A stretch of DNA of 7,552 nt from Candidatus Methanosuratincola petrocarbonis (ex Vanwonterghem et al. 2016) (GTDB lineage Archaea > Thermoproteota > Methanomethylicia > Methanomethylicales > Methanomethylicaceae). Of this stretch, positions 5,139 through 7,552 are shown piece by piece. The notes under the pieces are model-generated. The model did not search any database. It saw only the letters and a list, made by a program, of their open reading frames with translations, and was not told the origin of the DNA. The stretch spans positions 951 to 8,502 of the forward strand of contig MAGV01000060.1 in assembly GCA_001717015.1 (NCBI GenBank), given 5' to 3'. Positions within the stretch are counted from its first letter, which is position 1. Each line of letters begins with the position of its first letter. The position numbers were made by a program, and so were the translations under genes.

Positions 5139-5399
5139 GTGGCGCTTAAGATCGAGGTATTCGCGTCCCAGCCGCCCTGCTCAGGGGGCAGGCTAGTCCT
5201 CAAGCTGATGGAAGAGATCAAGCAGGAGTACGGAGACAAGATCGATGTCGAGGTCCACAAGGGGCTCACCGAGAAAGCCAAGGAATACGGTCTCAAAGTA
5301 AGCCCTGCTATAGTTATAGACAGGGACATCCGGATAATAGGCGTTTGCCCGACAAAGAACACCTTGAAGAACGCAATCAGGGAAGCCGGTGTCCTTTAG
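5139..5399 (+). CDS. Small thioredoxin-fold paralogue lacking the second active-site cysteine
   Basis: This 86-residue protein is a clear tandem duplicate of the preceding gene product. Shared blocks are EVFxxxPPC/EFFxxxPPC, EYGD/KYGD, EYGLxVxPAxV (cis-Pro56) and GVCPxxxTL near the end. The active-site motif is PPCSGG: Cys14 is kept but the second cysteine is replaced by glycine, leaving a monothiol site. Besides Cys14 only Cys70 (GVCP) remains, so the two cysteines common to both paralogues are the N-terminal active-site Cys and the GVCP Cys. It starts at GTG two bases after the upstream stop, with GGGGGTG (5127-5133) as SD inside the upstream gene, so translation is probably coupled. It could act as a monothiol carrier, a ligand-binding partner or a redox-inactive subunit; none can be chosen from sequence. 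Confidence 0.83.
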   Translation: MALKIEVFASQPPCSGGRLVLKLMEEIKQEYGDKIDVEVHKGLTEKAKEYGLKVSPAIVIDRDIRIIGVCPTKNTLKNAIREAGVL

Positions 5400-5405
5400 C
5401 CATAT

Positions 5406-5447
5406 TCCAATCTGATTTTTTTATTTCTAGATCCAATCCGATTTTTT
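5406..5447 (+). terminator. Tandem T-tract terminators in a direct repeat
   Basis: TCCAATCTGATTTTTT (5406-5421) and TCCAATCCGATTTTTT (5432-5447) are direct copies spaced 26 bases apart that differ at one position, each ending in a run of six or seven T. They begin seven bases after the second mini-thioredoxin stop. Runs of T on the coding strand are the usual archaeal intrinsic termination signal, so this is probably a double terminator separating the arsR/thioredoxin unit from the LuxEC unit. A weaker third CGATTTTC follows at 5451. Confidence 0.6.
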
Positions 5448-5486
5448 CCTCGATTTTCAGATAAGCATCTGCCGCCGCGGGCTCAC

Positions 5487-5495
5487 TTTTTTAAA
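5487..5495 (+). promoter_or_regulatory. Promoter and ribosome-binding site of the LuxE/LuxC operon
   Basis: TTTTTTAAA predicts transcription starting near 5518-5520, giving a leader of about 15 bases. That leader carries GGGTG (5524-5528), an SD-like element 6 bases before the ATG at 5535. Between the TATA box and the transcript start is TGATCATATC (5501-5510), which repeats the TGATCA and ATATC elements seen near the arsR core promoter. The latter match is short and may be chance. Confidence 0.5.
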
Positions 5496-5534
5496 CCCCC
5501 TGATCATATCACTTTACAAGTTCGGGTGTAACCG

Positions 5535-6797
5535 ATGAGCTCATCAGAGATCTTCAAGAGGGCCTCCGAGAGCCGCCTCCTCAAGGATCCTTTTGTGGAA
5601 AAAGTCTGGAGATTGATTGGGGATACGACCCTTTTCAGGAAGTCTCCTGACTTCTTGCTTTCCTTGAGGAGAGAGATGCTGAGGGAGTCCCTTGACTTTT
5701 TCAAGAGGCACAGCACATATTACTCGCGGCTCTTCGAGAGGCTAGGCATCGACCCTAAGAATGCTGATTTTCCGGACCTGGCAAAGCTTGCCATCCCCTC
5801 TGACATGCTGAGGGGTGACGGTCACAGGCAGTTTCTCATAGATGATGTTGAGCAGGGCGGCGAGTACTTCACCTCTAGCGGCACGACCGGGAAGGATCCC
5901 GTCAAGATCTACCGAAGCCCGCTCGATCTCGCAATAATGATCAAGGCCAATACATACCTCTTTGAGCATGTTTATGGCAACAAGCTGGAGGAAGGGAAAG
6001 GGATCGCCCTCTTCTTGGCTGCCCCAGAGCTTAGGCACAAGCTTAGCTTCGTGGCATTTGTGCAACTGACCCTGGAGTACAAGAACATCGAGCTGCTTTA
6101 TGGCATGGATTTGATTCAGGGAGAGGCTTCTGGGACGCAATGGCAGAAGTTAGTGCCAAACAAGGAACGCATATTGAAATTCATGAAGAGCAAGGCGGAG
6201 CCCAAGCTCCTCTTCACTGCACCAGCCGGAATCTACTTGCTCTCTCAGAATTTCGAAAAGATGAATATCCTCAAGCGGATAGTCTACAAGCTTGTCACCG
6301 GCACCCCTCCGATAGAGCTTGGCAGAGGTGGGGTCATCGTCACAGGGGGCGGATCGAAAGGCTATGCCCTGCCACCTTACGACGATATCGTGTCAATATC
6401 GAGGAAATACTTCACTGCGAAGGATCCCTCAGGTGCCGAGACCCCCACGCCTTTTATGGACGTCCTAGGGATGACTGAGACCCTCACAGCCCTCATCGAT
6501 CGGCATGGATCCCTGAACAAAATACCACACCCGCTCTCCCATGTGTTCCTCCTAGACCCCAAGACATACAACGTGATTGAGGAGGATGGCAAGGAGGGCA
6601 TACTGGGCATATTCAATCCATTTGTCACTTCTTGGCTGGAGACCTTCTACCCTGGCGATCTGATGTCTTCGATGCCCTCAACGAGCTACTACGGAAGGGA
6701 GTTCAAGTACATACGCCGCTTCACCGTGGAAGAGGGCTGGGACCTCCAGCGTGCCTGCGGCGGCACCATGGAAGAGATGATGACTACAAAGGGATAG
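5535..6797 (+). CDS. LuxE-type acyl-protein synthetase (carboxylate-activating, adenylate-forming)
   Basis: This 420-residue protein belongs to the LuxE/acyl-protein synthetase branch of the ANL adenylate-forming superfamily. These enzymes activate a carboxylic acid with ATP and move the acyl group onto their own cysteine, from which a LuxC partner reduces it to an aldehyde. Visible motifs are the phosphate loop YFTSSGTTGK (111-120), VTGGGSKG (269-276), GMTET (312-316) and FYPGD (371-375), with Asp375 at the expected ribose-binding position. Near the C-terminus, RACGGTMEE places Cys408 where LuxE has its acylated cysteine about ten residues from the end. It is longer than luminous-bacterial LuxE (about 370 residues), mostly by an N-terminal helical extension. 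Ten bases separate it from luxC. The substrate is unknown; archaeal lipids are isoprenoid ethers, so a fatty acid is not obvious. A phenylacetate-CoA-ligase-like enzyme is the alternative, but the C-terminal Cys and LuxC neighbour argue against it. Confidence 0.88.
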   Translation: MSSSEIFKRASESRLLKDPFVEKVWRLIGDTTLFRKSPDFLLSLRREMLRESLDFFKRHSTYYSRLFERLGIDPKNADFPDLAKLAIPSDMLRGDGHRQFLIDDVEQGGEYFTSSGTTGKDPVKIYRSPLDLAIMIKANTYLFEHVYGNKLEEGKGIALFLAAPELRHKLSFVAFVQLTLEYKNIELLYGMDLIQGEASGTQWQKLVPNKERILKFMKSKAEPKLLFTAPAGIYLLSQNFEKMNILKRIVYKLVTGTPPIELGRGGVIVTGGGSKGYALPPYDDIVSISRKYFTAKDPSGAETPTPFMDVLGMTETLTALIDRHGSLNKIPHPLSHVFLLDPKTYNVIEEDGKEGILGIFNPFVTSWLETFYPGDLMSSMPSTSYYGREFKYIRRFTVEEGWDLQRACGGTMEEMMTTKG

Positions 6798-6807
6798 TGG
6801 ATCGCCG

Positions 6808-7552
6808 ATGGCCCTTACCCCGCTCTCCAATCGGGCATACGCATGCATAGAGAAGAAGGTTGGCAACCATGTAGTGGCAGAGATCAGCGAGGACGGGCTC
6901 TCCGATCTCTTTTCCAAGGCAACGGAAGTGCAGAACCGCCTCTGCTCTATACCATTGGAGGAGCGACTGATCGTAATCGATAAGATTGGTAAGGCTTGGG
7001 CGGAAAAGCACCGAAAAGGGGAACTGGATGCATTGAAGAGCGAACTCTCCGACTCCACTGGGTACAGCCCTGGGATGATCGACCTGGAGTTCTCGCTCGT
7101 GCATTCTGCCATCAATGCCCTAAGCATAAAGCAGAACCTTGACGCTTCTTTCCCGCCCGGCATCTCTTGCCTCGATAGGTTCACAAAGGTCGGCAATGAC
7201 GAGTACTGCTGGTTCAGGCCGCGCGGGCCCGTCTTCATCATAAGCTCCGGCAACTCGCTGATACCGCCGCTGATACCCACGACGATCTCGCTCGCGACCG
7301 GCAACATGACTCTGCTCAGGCCATCTCTCGCAAACTTCTCCGGCGTGAAGGCGGTATATTCGCTCCTCGAGGAGATGGGCGGGGATGTGGCTGAGTTGAT
7401 GCGGGAGGCACTGACGATAAGCTACTTCTCCCACGACAGCCCTTCGCTTGAATACCTGCTGAGCAAGTCGAAGATCGGCGTCATCAACTTCTGGGGAGGG
7501 GAGCCGGCTAGGACAGAGATCAGCAGGCGCGTCTCATCTAACCCAAGCCACC
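6808..7552 (+). CDS. LuxC-type acyl-CoA/acyl-enzyme reductase, 3' end cut by window edge
   Basis: The frame stays open from the ATG at 6808 to the right edge, giving 248 residues. The protein matches the LuxC acyl-CoA reductase family of the aldehyde dehydrogenase superfamily, which reduces an acyl thioester (from CoA or from LuxE) to an aldehyde with NADPH. The recognisable core is RPRGPVFIISSGNSLIPPL (137-155), the nucleotide-binding segment found in LuxC as PRG-VFHIAPGN, followed by LATGNMTLLRPS (162-173) and INFWGGEPA (226-234), the counterpart of the LuxC WGG motif. The catalytic cysteine lies beyond the window (about residue 280-300 in LuxC), so activity cannot be judged. The gene begins 10 bases after the LuxE stop with only a weak GTGGAT SD-like element, consistent with co-expression. 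Expected full length is about 450-480 residues. Confidence 0.87.
   Translation, partial: MALTPLSNRAYACIEKKVGNHVVAEISEDGLSDLFSKATEVQNRLCSIPLEERLIVIDKIGKAWAEKHRKGELDALKSELSDSTGYSPGMIDLEFSLVHSAINALSIKQNLDASFPPGISCLDRFTKVGNDEYCWFRPRGPVFIISSGNSLIPPLIPTTISLATGNMTLLRPSLANFSGVKAVYSLLEEMGGDVAELMREALTISYFSHDSPSLEYLLSKSKIGVINFWGGEPARTEISRRVSSNPSH

Noticed and set aside
5742..6140. Minus-strand open frame of 132 residues
   Set aside because: It lies opposite the LuxE gene in its phosphate-loop region, with no protein family features of its own.
6678..7307. Minus-strand open frame of 209 residues
   Set aside because: It lies opposite the LuxE end and LuxC coding sequence, which carries clear family motifs; a shadow.

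Overview
The window looks like part of an archaeal chromosome. Five of the six probable transcription starts have an A/T-rich TATA-like box about 24-28 bases before the start codon or the inferred transcript start. Two genes (Rieske, ArsR) look leaderless, and the others have short Shine-Dalgarno (SD)-like leaders. AGG/AGA arginine and ATA isoleucine codons are common, and the clearest intergenic 3' ends are T-rich tracts. I cannot place the lineage from this sequence; an anaerobic or microaerophilic archaeon is my inference from the redox gene content.

Left block (1-2513), thiol and electron-transfer redox: a thioredoxin reductase runs off the left edge on the minus strand. It is divergent, across 69 bases, from a plus-strand pair: a Rieske [2Fe-2S] ferredoxin and a class I flavoprotein disulfide reductase (dihydrolipoamide dehydrogenase/mycothione reductase/MerA-like) with a histidine-rich C-terminal tail. 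The pair lies in one reading frame separated by a single stop codon. An 18-bp near-perfect palindrome sits over the Rieske start codon.

Middle block (2514-5399), transport and sensing: a two-gene ABC-2 type exporter (permease and ATPase, overlapping by ATGA) is transcribed leftward. It diverges from an ArsR-family repressor that has the CVCE metal/metalloid-binding motif. A 20-bp inverted repeat lies directly against the arsR TATA box. Downstream of arsR come two tandem paralogous mini-thioredoxins of about 85 residues. The first has a CxxC motif; the second has lost the second cysteine. Both keep an extra cysteine in a GVCP motif.

Right block (5400-7552), acyl activation and reduction: two T-rich direct repeats probably end transcription. 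A new promoter then drives a LuxE-type acyl-protein synthetase followed 10 bases later by a LuxC-type acyl-CoA/acyl-enzyme reductase, which is cut by the right edge. This pair makes aldehydes from activated carboxylic acids in luminous bacteria; its substrate in an archaeon is unknown.

Working picture (inference): the ArsR sensor probably controls its own gene, the divergent exporter and possibly the small thioredoxins. The neighbouring thioredoxin reductase and Rieske/flavoprotein pair could supply reducing power. Whether the LuxEC pair belongs to the same response or is a separate unit is open.
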